NCBI RefSeq assembly: GCF_021130785.1
Contig: NC_060207.1
Location: forward strand, 197,482,001 to 197,546,000
DNA length: 64,000 nucleotides
Source of the DNA: Homalodisca vitripennis
Lineage: Eukaryota; Arthropoda; Insecta; Hemiptera; Cicadellidae
Reading direction: 5' to 3'
Shown here: piece by piece, positions 26,078-36,632 of the stretch
Layout: each line of letters starts with the position of its first letter
Numbering within the stretch: the stretch's first letter is position 1
The notes under the pieces: model-generated
What the model was told of the DNA's origin: nothing
The model's database searches: none
What the model saw: only the letters and a program-made list of their open reading frames with translations
Program-made: the position numbers and the translations under genes

Positions 26078-26865
26078 ATGTCTATATCGTTATTAAAAAT
26101 CGTACAGATGTGTTTATTCTACAGTCAACGAATCGTCCTGCATGAGAACATGCAATCGTCTTTGGGATTTCACTCAATTCTCTTATTACAACTCCTCACG
26201 ATGAGTTCAGTTTCCATCCATACCAAATTAATGGGATCCTGCAACAGACGGAGCAGCATGTACAGCCCGACAAATATTACGTAAGAAGCTGTTGAGTCAC
26301 ATTCCATCGTAATTTGATGTGTAAATAAACATGCGTATTGAAAAGCAAGAAATTCCAAAACCCTTTATGAAAGGCTTCTTTATTCGGATAGCGTCGGAAT
26401 ATGGTGTGCCATACCTAGAGTAGGAATCATTGAACCGTATTTATTCAAGAAAACTTTGCGCTGCTGCCGTCAGTTTAAACCATTAGTTTACAATGATCCA
26501 ATAATTCTTCTTACTTTTTTCCAACAAAAGCACTTTTTAACGAGTGGTTTCAACAAGATGGAACCAAAGGCAGCTTTTGGGGCCTCCATGGGTGCTTTGA
26601 GAGCAGCTTTCCCCAAACGACTGATCCCACTGTAAGGGAGCGGCCAGGGAGTGTATTGCACATTCGTTTGTTTAAATACCTCCCTGAATACTTCCTCTGG
26701 CGTTATCTAGGGTGGCAAATTTATAAATATTGTCCTAACATCCTGGAAGACCTACCGAATTGTACCCGAGTCAAAATTGACAATATCTCTGCCAATAGCC
26801 TTGAAAGGGAGAATGATTCAAATTTTGACTGAATCAGTGATTTCAAAATGGACATTGACATTTAA
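26078..26865 (+). pseudogene. Mariner-type (DDE) transposase pseudogene, C-terminal two thirds
   Basis: Conserved blocks of a Tc1/mariner-superfamily transposase appear in order but in different frames. DEFSFH at 26200 replaces the usual DEAHFH block with the first catalytic Asp. VGIWCAIPRVGIIEPYLF lies at 26393-26446. WFQQDGT at 26545-26565 carries the second catalytic Asp. ASMGALRAAFPKRLI lies at 26582-26626, and EYFLWRYL at about 26686-26709 corresponds to the usual third-acid block DFFLWGYL, with Asp replaced by Glu. A terminal relic runs to about 26865. The live enzyme would cut and paste its own transposon in the nucleus. At least three frameshifts and several stops make this copy dead. 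The N-terminal helix-turn-helix part was not found, and I could not identify terminal inverted repeats. Confidence 0.88.
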
Positions 26866-27159
26866 AAGTAAATGTATTTATAACTTTATAACCGTTAGTA
26901 ATAATTGTATATCTCTGGCAATAAAAAGGAAATGTGTTATTGTCTAAATAACTACTTTGCGAAAACACATATTTTTTAGACAATATGTTCTTATAAAATT
27001 CGCCATTACTGAAGTTGATCGACATTTATATTATACGTTTCACGACTATAAGTACATGCACTGTACTGTACGTATATATCTTCACAAAGTAATAAACAAT
27101 GGAGGAATTCATGTTATATAATTTTGGGTTTTCTGGGAAGGCATAATGTTACTACGGAC
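26866..27159. other. AT-rich spacer
   Basis: No feature is supported here. Confidence 0.4.
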
Positions 27160-27295
27160 TACCACGTCACAGGCCTGTAGCAGACAAGATCAGACCAGGC
27201 AGCAGAAGTTAAGCCATAATCCCACCAATAATTAACTTACGTAAGCTGTCAGTGTACAAGATCCTCTTAGACACCATTGTACCCTGTGATCAAAG
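27160..27295 (+). repeat. Dispersed repeat family R1, well-conserved copy
   Basis: It matches 16668-16795 over at least 100 bases (gcagaagttaagccataatc, aataattaacttacgtaagc, gtcagtgtacaagatcctct). Upstream it has ggactaccacgtcacagg and a gatcagacc segment, which add to the possible 5S rRNA resemblance of the family (taccacg followed by gaagttaagc). No poly-A tail or clear target duplication is visible, so the ends are approximate. Confidence 0.75.
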
Positions 27296-27378
27296 ATCCT
27301 TCCGTGAAGCATACCTTAGTAACAGGTTTCTAAATTATTGTTAGTTATTTTTCTTAACTGTGCGTTAATTGTTATATA

Positions 27379-27450
27379 TTTTCTATAAAACTTATAGAAA
27401 AACTTATATAAGGTTTTCTATAAAACTTTAAACAGTTTTATAGAAAACCT
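27379..27450. repeat. Cluster of perfect palindromic hairpins
   Basis: Two hairpins use the same word. The first pairs ttttctata (27379-27387) with tatagaaaa (27393-27401) around a 5-base loop. The second pairs the 17-base arm aggttttctataaaact (27411-27427) perfectly with 27434-27450 around a 6-base loop. The word ttttctataaaact therefore occurs in alternating orientation three to four times within 72 bases. Possible explanations are cruciform-driven duplication or a relic of foldback-element ends. Confidence 0.85.
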
Positions 27451-28365
27451 AACACTTAAAATGTTTAACCAGGCACAGAAAAGAAAAAAATGAAAACATA
27501 TTTAATAAAATTATATGTATTTTACGCAATAATAACCACAAAACTGTATAATTTTTATTCAATGGGTAAAAATTATAAAAATGATACAAATTTAGAACAA
27601 AAACCTTTAGACAGAATAAGTAACTTCGCTGAAAGGTCATATGAAATTTTTCCTTAAGCTACCGACACATGTGTTAAAATTGTTTTGTTTGGTTTATTTC
27701 ACAAAAATACAGAGCACAAGGAAAATATTAAAAATTTTATCAAATGCACTATATGATTTTAGTAGTCGTGAAATATCTATAACTATTATCGATCACTGTT
27801 GGTAACCTAACCTACATATCTCTTTATAAGTATAGTTTCCTGCGATGTTTAGTTTAGATGGCTCTGATAGCATAGCTCTAACTTCAAGCTATAGCATTTT
27901 TTGTGTATCAAATATTACAACTTTTAAGATTTTGTTCATAATTTAAGTCAGGTGTGTGAAAACTGGATGAAGACAATACAAATATTTTTTACAGTTTGAC
28001 ATCAGCCTGTAAAAGTTAAAAAAATATGATTTGATAAAGCGAATCAGCATTATCAAAATAATCTGTTGCAATTTCCAGTAATTCGGGTGATTTGTTTCGA
28101 CACTAACCTATACTGTATTGTATACTATAGCATATCATAGACTTCACGAAACATCTTTAAAAGATTAAGTTGAGTATAATTATTATTCTGATAATTAACA
28201 TAAACGTTAATTTTTGTCACCGACGTTGTGGTTTATTCCTTTCGACGTTTAAAAAAACAGAACAGAATCCAAAACCTTTTTAGGTGAAAATAAATAACAA
28301 AGGACGTGCATAATTTATTTTTATAATACAATTCAATTTGAATGTTATAAATCCATTATCAGTAC
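27451..28365. other. AT-rich stretch, no recognised feature
   Basis: No gene or repeat is supported. The 63-codon minus-strand frame at 27449-27640 is rich in Phe, Leu and Lys and is probably chance. Confidence 0.45.
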
Positions 28366-29310
28366 AGCACATACACCACGGAGTGTGTGACATCTGCAAT
28401 GACCACAATAACACAGGAGACCTTGCATGTCTAGAAGATATCAACCTCCACCTTAAGTAGTGAATAGGTAATGCCTCCCATCTTCAATACAGCTGCATAC
28501 TCTACTGGCACACTTTAATGGAATCTGTCCTGTTCGTCGTTTATTATATGCTTCTTGGACGTAACAATTACTTGAGTATTTCACGTCCGACTTTATAATA
28601 TCTTCAGATCAATTCCATTTTTCATTTTCTAATCTTAGGCTCCAGGGGTTGCAATGTTTAATTACTTTCATAAGATATTTTCAATCCAAAGATATCGTTT
28701 ATTATGCTCACCAATTGGTTAGTGAATCACTATGTTGGGTCATCTAACTTCCTACAATGCATTCATTACTAGAATACAAATATTATAAATATTGCTTTTT
28801 GTAAGTATCTAAGCATTAATGAGGTAATACCGTCCTAATTCTACGTTTTCACTTTTAATACATACTTAATTAAGAGTTAAACTTGGACTAACCGTTTTTG
28901 AACTGAAACACTTAAATATAAAAAAGCTGCAGTTTAAACTTAACTTGTTTTTATCGCACTTTTGTAATAACTCTTTCAATATAAAAGACATGGGTAGAGA
29001 AACAGGGCATTTATAATTTACTAGTTCATACGCTTACTTTTTTCAAGGCTCGAAAGATAATAAAAAGCTAGTTCTGGAATGGCAACCCAAATTCTGAAAA
29101 TCCTACAGACTTAAAAAGCTTCTTTGTAATCCTTAGTCACAGTGACGGAGCTTTGTGTGGTTTCTGCCGACAAAGCGTAATTCTGGACTGTCCTTTTGTT
29201 GGGTACATTGTTAATTATATGTACTTTAACTTGAAATATGATCTTTGCTATCCTCTAGTGTTGATGAATAATGAATTACAATTAGTCAAATCAAATACAT
29301 AATAGTTAAT
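28366..29310 (+). repeat. Dispersed repeat family R2, longer copy
   Basis: Blocks at about 28375-28600 and 29070-29310 match the copy at 20337-20800 in order: cttgcatgtctagaagatat, tatcaacctccaccttaag, gtgacggagctttgtgtggt, gaattacaattagt. About 480 bases lie between the blocks here, so one copy gained or lost internal sequence. The non-coding character is shared by both copies. I recognise no known class. Confidence 0.75.
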
Positions 29311-29364
29311 GACATATATTCTTAGGTTCCATTAGTGACGTCAGTTAAATATTTGTTTATCGAA

Positions 29365-29450
29365 ATTTATTATATATATTATATATTTTATGTACATATA
29401 TATAAAATATAATATATTATTATATAATATAAGTATTATAATATATCACT
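29365..29450. repeat. AT-rich palindromic tract
   Basis: The tract alternates tatata, aatata and tatatt words and can fold on itself in several registers. It is low-complexity sequence rather than a defined element. Confidence 0.7.
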
Positions 29451-30174
29451 TAAAGAAATTTTGAAAATATTTAAGTATTATTATTTTACACATTTTTACG
29501 TTATATATTCAAAGTGTAGTAGTATGGCTCATCTCGTTGGATTTAAATATAAATTTTAATAAGCAACTTAAACACAAAGTTTAAATTGATAACTAATATT
29601 TTCTGAGATAATTATCCGTTATTTTATACTAAAATGGTTCCTGTAACAGAAGAAAAGTATATCTAATGGATAACATTTTACATCGCAATACGGAAGATAG
29701 TTGTTTATAATAAATTGATAACAGTTCTGATGTACAAGGTCGGACTGAGAAGCCTACTATAGCCATTCACGCTTGTATTCGACTTCGTCTTAATTTTACT
29801 CTTAAATATACCTACATTAAAGCTATATCTCCTATATAAACGTAAAACGGGTTTCGAGATGATGATTAGACAAACCTATGCAGACATACTTGTACACGCA
29901 CAAGAACTTTTAAAATTGTCCGATTTACTAATAATATTTACGACAAACCGTGCCTTCGCACGCAATTTTTAAATGAAAGTATTTAGCCTGTTCGGATACG
30001 ACTTGTGATGTGATATAGTGGTGCCCTTCTGATATTTTCAAACGTAAGTAATTGTACATCAGGTGTTATATTTCAGTGTTTATGGTTAAGACGATAAAAT
30101 ATTAAGGAACTTAAACCTGCATCAGGTAATGCCCGTAAAGGAGCATTTCAGTGGTTCGAATGGTTGGTTCGAAT
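29451..30174. other. AT-rich stretch, no gene
   Basis: I see no supported feature apart from background composition. Confidence 0.4.
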
Positions 30175-30640
30175 TACAGTTACTGACGCCCTGAATTTTC
30201 CTTGTTGCCCCGATGAAGAAAATATAAACATAGGTGTTACAAACCCTCTTCGATAAAAACGTTTATTGCTAGCCCTTACAATATACTTCCGGTCTAAGAT
30301 ATGTTCAAAGCTATGGTTGATTTTGCCTTGCTGCCTCAATGAACAAAATATAAGTGCATATGTAGGGCTGAGAAGTATACTTCGGTCAAAAAGTATCTAC
30401 TTTCGATTTACTTTTATTCTAATGTAATTGATTTTGTGTACGGAGTCAAGGACTCCTAATTCGGTCAAAAAGGATTTGCTTCCGTCTGTTGCATTCTTCT
30501 TTCGGTCTAAGATATTTCTAGTGCCGTAATTGAGTTTGCCTTATTTTTACCACGAAGACTATAAACATACATACATAGGTCTTAGAAGCTTTCTACGGTA
30601 AAAAATATACTCCCGATATAAGGTAAAATTCCTTACTAAG
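30175..30640. repeat. Degenerate tandem array, ~105-128-bp unit, four units
   Basis: Units are recognised by a tttgccttgctgcc-like phrase followed by gaa-aaaatataaacata and then ttcggtcaaaaag or ttcggtctaagatat. The first phrase (or its remnant) occurs near 30194, 30318, 30430 and 30533. The third unit is shortened. Units are strongly diverged, so the array is old. It holds no conserved reading frame. Confidence 0.65.
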
Positions 30641-33600
30641 GTCTGAAAAATTTCAAAATATGTGTGTAATAGGTTTTACGCTTTAGAAGTTTTGCTCATT
30701 TTAGATCTATATCTTTAGGAAATTAATGATCGTTTAGATATGTTAGTCTTCATTACTTTGTTTTTCTCTAAGCGAAAAAATGCCGTATCACAATGACAAG
30801 GAAGCCAAACAGTTTTAATCACATTATATGCACATTCACAGCTTTGATCATTAAAGTGGATTTTGTACCAGTGTTTTAACAGTATTTCCAAGAAGACTTT
30901 AAACTAAGTATTTATAATGTTCCCATGAATTTGACGCTTTTGATTCGTCGGTGACGCAATCTGTAATCAAAGTTATACTGTAACTTTGTCTCTATTATTT
31001 GAATTCCACTACTGTACATGCACTTTATACTTTTATACTTGATATTTCATTAACTTAAAATGATTAAACATTTTCAGACTATTTATTTATTATTTTTGTA
31101 AGATAAAGTATTACTGTGAAAGATCAGTATTAACATAACCTTTTCTAACTATAAATTCACCTGGGAAAATTTTACGACCTTTGCCTCTTTATAAACCTTC
31201 GTTGGACCTTAATTATTAAAGAAAAGGAATAGTTGAAGAGGTCGAGCCATTCCCAAGGTTAGCGCTTAGCAACACATTTAGAGATTAACTTTTATTTACT
31301 CGATTAGTATAATTCTCTAAAAATAATATATGCCTACTTTTCGGGATCACCCGGTTTGATGTTTTTAATTTTAATCTCGGAAGTCGTTTTTCCAAATTAT
31401 GAATATACTTAGATATGTTATAGCACTTTGTATGCTCTCGCTTCCCAATCCCTGTTCGATGTATCATCATATTTTTGAATTTTTTTCTAGGCTGTGTATA
31501 GCTAATCAGTATCGTATATGCCTTATCAGTGAATAACGGATGCGATATAAGCAGACTTTAAAGATTCAGAAGCAATCTTTATATACAGTAGTATACATTG
31601 GCAGTTTTATTTAAAAGGAGACCAAATTTTTATGTATAATTGAGGTAGCTAACATTGAAATTATATCACTGTAGAGGATTCTCTGCATCCAAACCCTTCT
31701 TGATATTATATAATGTATAAATGAAATAATTGTTTTTTAAATAAGAAATAAAAGATAAAACCCAAAATAATAAGTACATTTTTCATACAAAATATGACTG
31801 TTACAAGTAATCAGTCAAAGTAGAAGTTCTAATATTGATAAAATTAGAAATTATTTGCTTAAAAGTTAAATTTCATCACGAATTTTGAAACTGAAATCTT
31901 AGTGATTTGTTTTGTGTAATTTAATTTGCTTAGTAAACTTGTTATTAAAGGCTGGGAGAAAATAACTGTGGGAAAAATATGCATCATTGTAATATAAGCT
32001 TGTAGTTTTTATTAAAATCAAATTAATCATGTAAGTATCTTAATAAAATAGTGTTGGAATATACAAGATTGACTTTTGCTCTAAATTAATATTGTTTTGA
32101 TTTTGTAAATTACTGTACGAGTTTTAAAGGAAACTTGGTATTGGAATTTTTATAAAAGCTAACCTTATGTTTCATTGTAATTATATTGTAGAGTAAGTTG
32201 TTAGGCTCTCATGTAAAATATTGTTACGCCATATTTGCAAATATTATTCCATTAAATTTCAAATTATTAAGTAAAGTATAAGCATAAAAATTTGCATTGT
32301 TTTAAAACAGATACATTATTTTAACTACAATTGTAATATTATATCACTACTATGCTCTTACTACTATATCACATGAAATATATCCCTATTAAATAGAGAA
32401 GGTTATATAAATTATAAATTGCTATATAAACAAGTTTAGGAAGAGATTAAAATCATTTAATAAATATTCTGTTATAATGCAACATATTGCGTAGCTGTCA
32501 ATTCTTATTAAATACTTTATTTCGATTACATAAAATGTACTAGTCCAAATGACTTGTTAATAAATTAAAAATTTATAAACTTTTTTTAATGGTTTTTTAT
32601 AAATACAAATTTCCATAATTTATTCATTCATTGACTCGTTAACGAGTAATACACTAGTTTTAATAGCAATTTGTCCTGTTACAAGTGGAGATGAAAACAA
32701 TTCTAATGCCGACTGAATATTCAACATGGAAATGACATATTTTTATATTTTGACATAACAAGTGTTACCTCAGAGCGATGGAACATCATTTAAATGTAAA
32801 TTTGTTTATTCCACATCAGTGCCTAGTTTACCACAGCTCGACGATCACAAAAAGTGTTGATTTAACAGGCCGTGACAGAGACTGGGGGCCGTAAATATAA
32901 ACAGCGCTGAGTCCGCTGAATATTTAACCGTGAGATTGATGGCTATCAGGCAGCAACTGAATGTAGCTCTTTATTCGGTTAAACTGGGCACAACATAAAT
33001 ATGTTTGTAGTTAAATAACGAGCGTGTGTCGTCGCATAAATATATAAAAACGGGCAATCAATCTGGAAATTCCTCATTTATCCAAAGTGACTGTTGACGG
33101 ATGCAATTAAATGTTGGAAATGTTTGATCTATCAATAATGTTTTGGCAGCTTTACGTTGTCACACCTATTAAATTATCACACATGAGTGTCCTTTTGATT
33201 CTCTCACACTTAGAAATTATATTACATACTGTACATAAGCCGTCTTGCAAAGTCAACCCAATCCGATGTTAAAAATAAAATATCAGCCCTATGTATGTAT
33301 AATGTCTCTATTTTACTGTTTGAATAACATAAGAATAATCGTAAAACTTTACGAGCAATAACATCGCTAACGTACTCTGCATTGAGTTCAGTTAAAACTC
33401 TAAAGTATCAGTTCAATATCTGTTAAAATATCACTATCATACAACCGCATTGTTAGAAATAGATGTGTATGGTTATTACGTTAACGTGTTAAACGTGGTT
33501 TTTATGTGTTGTAAGGCGCATAAATATCACAGAATTTCATACCACATTTTACATAGAGTGAAAATATTTTACTTTATCAATTTAAAAGAAATTATTTTAC

Positions 33601-34199
33601 TATTAAATTTAATTATTATATATGTTTTTTGATACAAACGAACGTAATAGAAATTATGTTATCAGTAACTGTACTGTTCTGCCAATGCATGTGTTTGCAT
33701 CAATTATCATTGCCTGGGTTTTAATAGATTTCTTTTATCCATTTTTTTAAATGTGCTGTATGTACATTGTACTAGAAGAAATTTTAACGTGTAAGAAACA
33801 TTTACTAATTGCATTACAGCAATATAACTAGTTCATTTACAAATAAGGAGAATAATTGTGTATATATTGGATATAATTTTGATTTAAAAGACAATTTTAT
33901 GAAATAACAATACACAGGTAAAAGGTCAGTCAGCCATATTTTATTAATTTATTTATATTGGTTATGTCTGCACAATAATGTCTCATTCCTTATATGAAAA
34001 TAAAATGATGAAGTAAAATTGAATTCAGTCATAAGTAGTTTTAATTACTTCTTTCTTCATATTTTCTTTTTTTGTATAGTTTTTCGATAAAACATCTTCA
34101 TACATCAAAGAAAGAGATATCAAATACATTCTATCAGAATACCTTGAAAAAAATTTCCACAAAATAACAAATCATTTCATAAACAAGGTTACCAATAGG
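30641..34199. other. Long stretch without gene; one non-repetitive GC-richer block
   Basis: No coding feature is visible. The phrase aatcagtatcgtatatgcc followed by ggatgcgat (31504-31570) is a diverged copy of 18211-18265. The block from about 32820 to 33180 is less AT-rich than its surroundings, is not repeated in the window and contains several compact words known as animal transcription-factor sites (for example tcacacct at 33160, cataaa twice, and tcaataat), so it is a candidate regulatory block. Short words of this kind occur by chance. Confidence 0.4.
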
Positions 34200-34613
34200 C
34201 TTTTAAAACTTCTAACAACCTCGGCCTCATAATCAACAGGATATGTAATACAACAAACCAAAATCAAAATTCAAAATCTAACAAGAGTGGAGTATACAAA
34301 TTAAATTGTAATGATTGTCAAAACCACTATATTGGAAAAACCGGCCGATCCTTCAAAATTAGATTCAAATTCAAAATATGCTGACCATTTAAATGACACC
34401 GGCCATACATAGACAAACATCGAAAACAATCTAGAAATTTTACACACATGCAAGAAAAGTCACCACCCATTGCCAACTTTAGAACATTTTGAAATTTACA
34501 AAAGTGCCAAAATTAACCCTAATGAATTATTAAATGACAAAATTTATATAAAAATATTGTATATTCGTATTCAACTAAAATTAAGTACTAAATCTAGCTA
34601 CCAAGGTAGTTAA
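34200..34613 (+). pseudogene. Penelope-like element GIY-YIG endonuclease, degenerate
   Basis: A frame running from about 34202 to a stop at 34382 encodes GVYKLNCNDCQNHYIGKTG. This contains the two signature blocks of a GIY-YIG nuclease (GVY at 34289, YIG at 34328) with the CxxC pair typical of Penelope-like elements. After a +1 shift the frame resumes at 34377 as YADHLNDTGHT, a stop (34410-34412), then NNLEILHTCKKSHH and LEHFEIYKSAKINPNELL, and ends at 34613. This order (linker FKTSNNLG, nuclease, EHL-GH block, LE-F-IYK tail) is that of the C-terminal domain of Penelope-like retrotransposons. The reverse transcriptase part is missing. Frameshift and stop make it dead. Confidence 0.9.
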
Positions 34614-34770
34614 AAACATATTACAATTTGGTATCAATTATTTATTTACTAAAATATTACCTTAATATACATGTATGTGAGGATGAATTCATCGATTTCG
34701 AAATTTACATTGTACAGGATAAAATCAATCAAAAAGTGCCAAAAGTTGTATTATTGTATAATATAATATA
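34614..34770 (+). mobile_element. Penelope-like element 3' tail
   Basis: Directly after the endonuclease relic the sequence contains tgaggatgaattcatcgatt, then ttcgaaatttacattgtac and ataaaatcaatc, as expected for the 3' untranslated tail of a Penelope-like element. The 12-base word gatgaattcatc is a perfect palindrome (about 34683-34694). The layout resembles the tail at 21864-21960 but the sequence differs, so the two derive from different subfamilies or are very old. The 3' boundary near 34770 is approximate. Confidence 0.6.
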
Positions 34771-35632
34771 AAACACTTATGGGGGATAGATCTCTAATAT
34801 AGTTTTATTTTAATTTATTTAATTACATAATTTGGTTTCATAAGAAGATTGCATGTTTGATAAGTATACTAAATTATGTGCATTCGATCCCTAACGCATC
34901 ATCAACAAAAATTTGTAATGTAGTTTGAAATTTCAAATTAATACCTTAAATGTTTCCATAAAATAGGAGACAGTGTTAAAAATAAGAAGATGTACTTAAT
35001 CTATAAGTTTTATTCCTAGCGTTGCTACTAAAAAGTTGATTTATTATTATCCTCATTGGAAAAAAAGCAGGAAGTGTGAAGAGCTATTGCCTCTGAAAAC
35101 GCCGCGTTGCGCCAGTTACAAACGGTAACACCGCTGACCGGTAGCGTTAGTGGTGGTGGTCAGCCGCAGACCCACATCACGGCAGGTCAGCTCTTCTGCC
35201 GGGGGTGAGAACACACTACCTTCCAGTAATTAAATACAACTTGTCGCTTTATATTGCAATATTACTTGAACCTTTCGCAGGTACATTACAGAGCACGCGT
35301 AAGTCTCACATATTAAGAGACGATTATGTTAAATATTTATTTATCAATTAATATTTATAAACCAACATCAAACTGAACTGATACCTATCTTGCTAAAACC
35401 CCTCACTAATAAATTAGAAGGTATTTATCTTACAAACACGTAGGATAGTGATGAAATTACAAAATGTAAATTTACTGAATATAACAGGTAGTCCAATAAA
35501 ACCTGATTGTTTTATGTTTAGAGTCTTGATTTTTACAAAAATTAAAACACAGCTGATTGTATTTCAATAACCCTGGAGTAGTAGACAGTTCAACATTGTG
35601 ATTTTGTTATTGAAGCTTTCTTTTAAAATATT
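34771..35632. other. AT-rich stretch with one GC-rich patch
   Basis: No gene is visible. From about 35095 to 35220 the sequence is GC- and CpG-rich, in contrast to both flanks. No open frame or repeat explains it. It could be an old CpG-rich repeat or a regulatory block. Confidence 0.4.
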
Positions 35633-35995
35633 GACTCTGAGACTGCTACGCAACGGTTATGTCGTAACAAATCCCATGTTCTTCGTCACGGAGCTGTTTA
35701 TTATTGGAATACTATTAAAAGAGGGTTGAAAAATTTCACAAATTGTGGTTCTGTATTAAAATGTTGGAACAGGAATGGGAAAACGTCACCACGTGCAAGA
35801 TGACGGGACTCCGCACACGAATGACTCTCTTAGGAAGTCTATTTCCGGGACAACTTCTTTCACGATTTGGCGATGTTGCATGGTCTGCTTGGTGTGTATA
35901 TCTCACTGCTTGTGATTTTGTTGTTGTAGGACTACCTTAAGATCAACGATTTTATTACGAAACCCGCACCATTGCCGATTAAGAGAAGTGCATAA
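35633..35995 (+). pseudogene. Second mariner-type transposase pseudogene, internally deleted
   Basis: The frame from 35633 reads ETATQRLCRNKSHVLRHGAV, then NTIKRGLKNFTNCGSVLK. This is the N-terminal helix-turn-helix region (DUF4817-like) of a family common in insects. It stops near 35800, and the sequence jumps directly to the catalytic part: a QDDGTPHTNDSL block (second catalytic Asp at about 35799), GQLLSRFGDVAWSA in another frame, and LTACDF with the third acidic residue at 35914-35916, about 38 codons later. About two thirds of the normal enzyme between these parts is absent, including the first Asp. A relic KINDFITKPAPLP follows the stop. The element is dead but keeps both ends of the protein, which suggests an internal-deletion derivative. 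Confidence 0.85.
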
Positions 35996-36029
35996 GAATA
36001 ATAAGGTTGTTGAAAAACCAATTTTTTTT

Positions 36030-36535
36030 AGTCTACTTTTTAGGTGACTGCCATTTTTTTCATATCAGGGGAATGGCCCACAAGGAGTCAGAAGGAAGTC
36101 TTAAATTAGAGCACAGTTCGAGTAGTACATCAAATTAAAGGTCTCTGCCGCAATTAAGAGAGTACAATGCCGCAAACCTAAACTATTCAATCTTTATTAA
36201 ATTACGCTATTTTAAACCCATACTTACGTTAATTCTTTTGGCCGAACTTAAACCTATTTATTAAGTCTGGTAGTTATTTAATAAACTAGATTTTTACAAA
36301 TAGAGCTTAAACAAGAATATTAAACCACCAGGACCTTTGTTGTATTTGTTTCAAATTTTACACCAGCGCAATTCTTTAAACAAAATGAACCGTTAATGTC
36401 GGATTTGCGCCAGGGTACTCTACTTATACATACCTTAACTTGATTTCGATCTATGCTCTAAGATTTCCTACTGAGTCCTTCCGGGCCATCCCCCTGACAT
36501 GACGAAATATGGTAGCTACTTCAAAAAGTAGATTT
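36030..36535. repeat. Inverted-repeat pair, ~62-bp arms
   Basis: The left arm at 36030-36091 is related to the reverse complement of the right arm at 36471-36535. Both contain a GAGTCCTT/gggccat/ccccctga-type core followed by a gaaa-atggtagctac-like part ending in aaaagtaga. Identity is roughly three quarters by eye. The arms enclose about 380 bases of AT-rich sequence. The pair lies just downstream of the transposase pseudogene and just upstream of the MITE relic, so it may be part of a larger decayed element. Confidence 0.65.
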
Positions 36536-36539
36536 ATAG

Positions 36540-36632
36540 GTTCAGTAATGGTGTACCAAGTTTTATTGCTTTACATATAATCATTCGGGAATTATTAAGC
36601 CCGTGCGGAACTATCTTTACACCCTGTATATT
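36540..36632. mobile_element. Relic of the MITE family seen at 44803
   Basis: The segment from ggttcagtaatggtgtacc to tcattcgggaattattaagc, gcccgtgcggaact and caccctgtata aligns with the right half of the element at 44803-44966, including the complete right terminal repeat. The left half is missing or replaced by the right arm of the inverted-repeat pair. The left boundary is where similarity fades. Confidence 0.75.

Noticed and set aside
30175..30640. CRISPR-like spaced repeats
   Set aside because: The units are diverged throughout with no constant repeat and unique-spacer pattern, and the genome is clearly eukaryotic.
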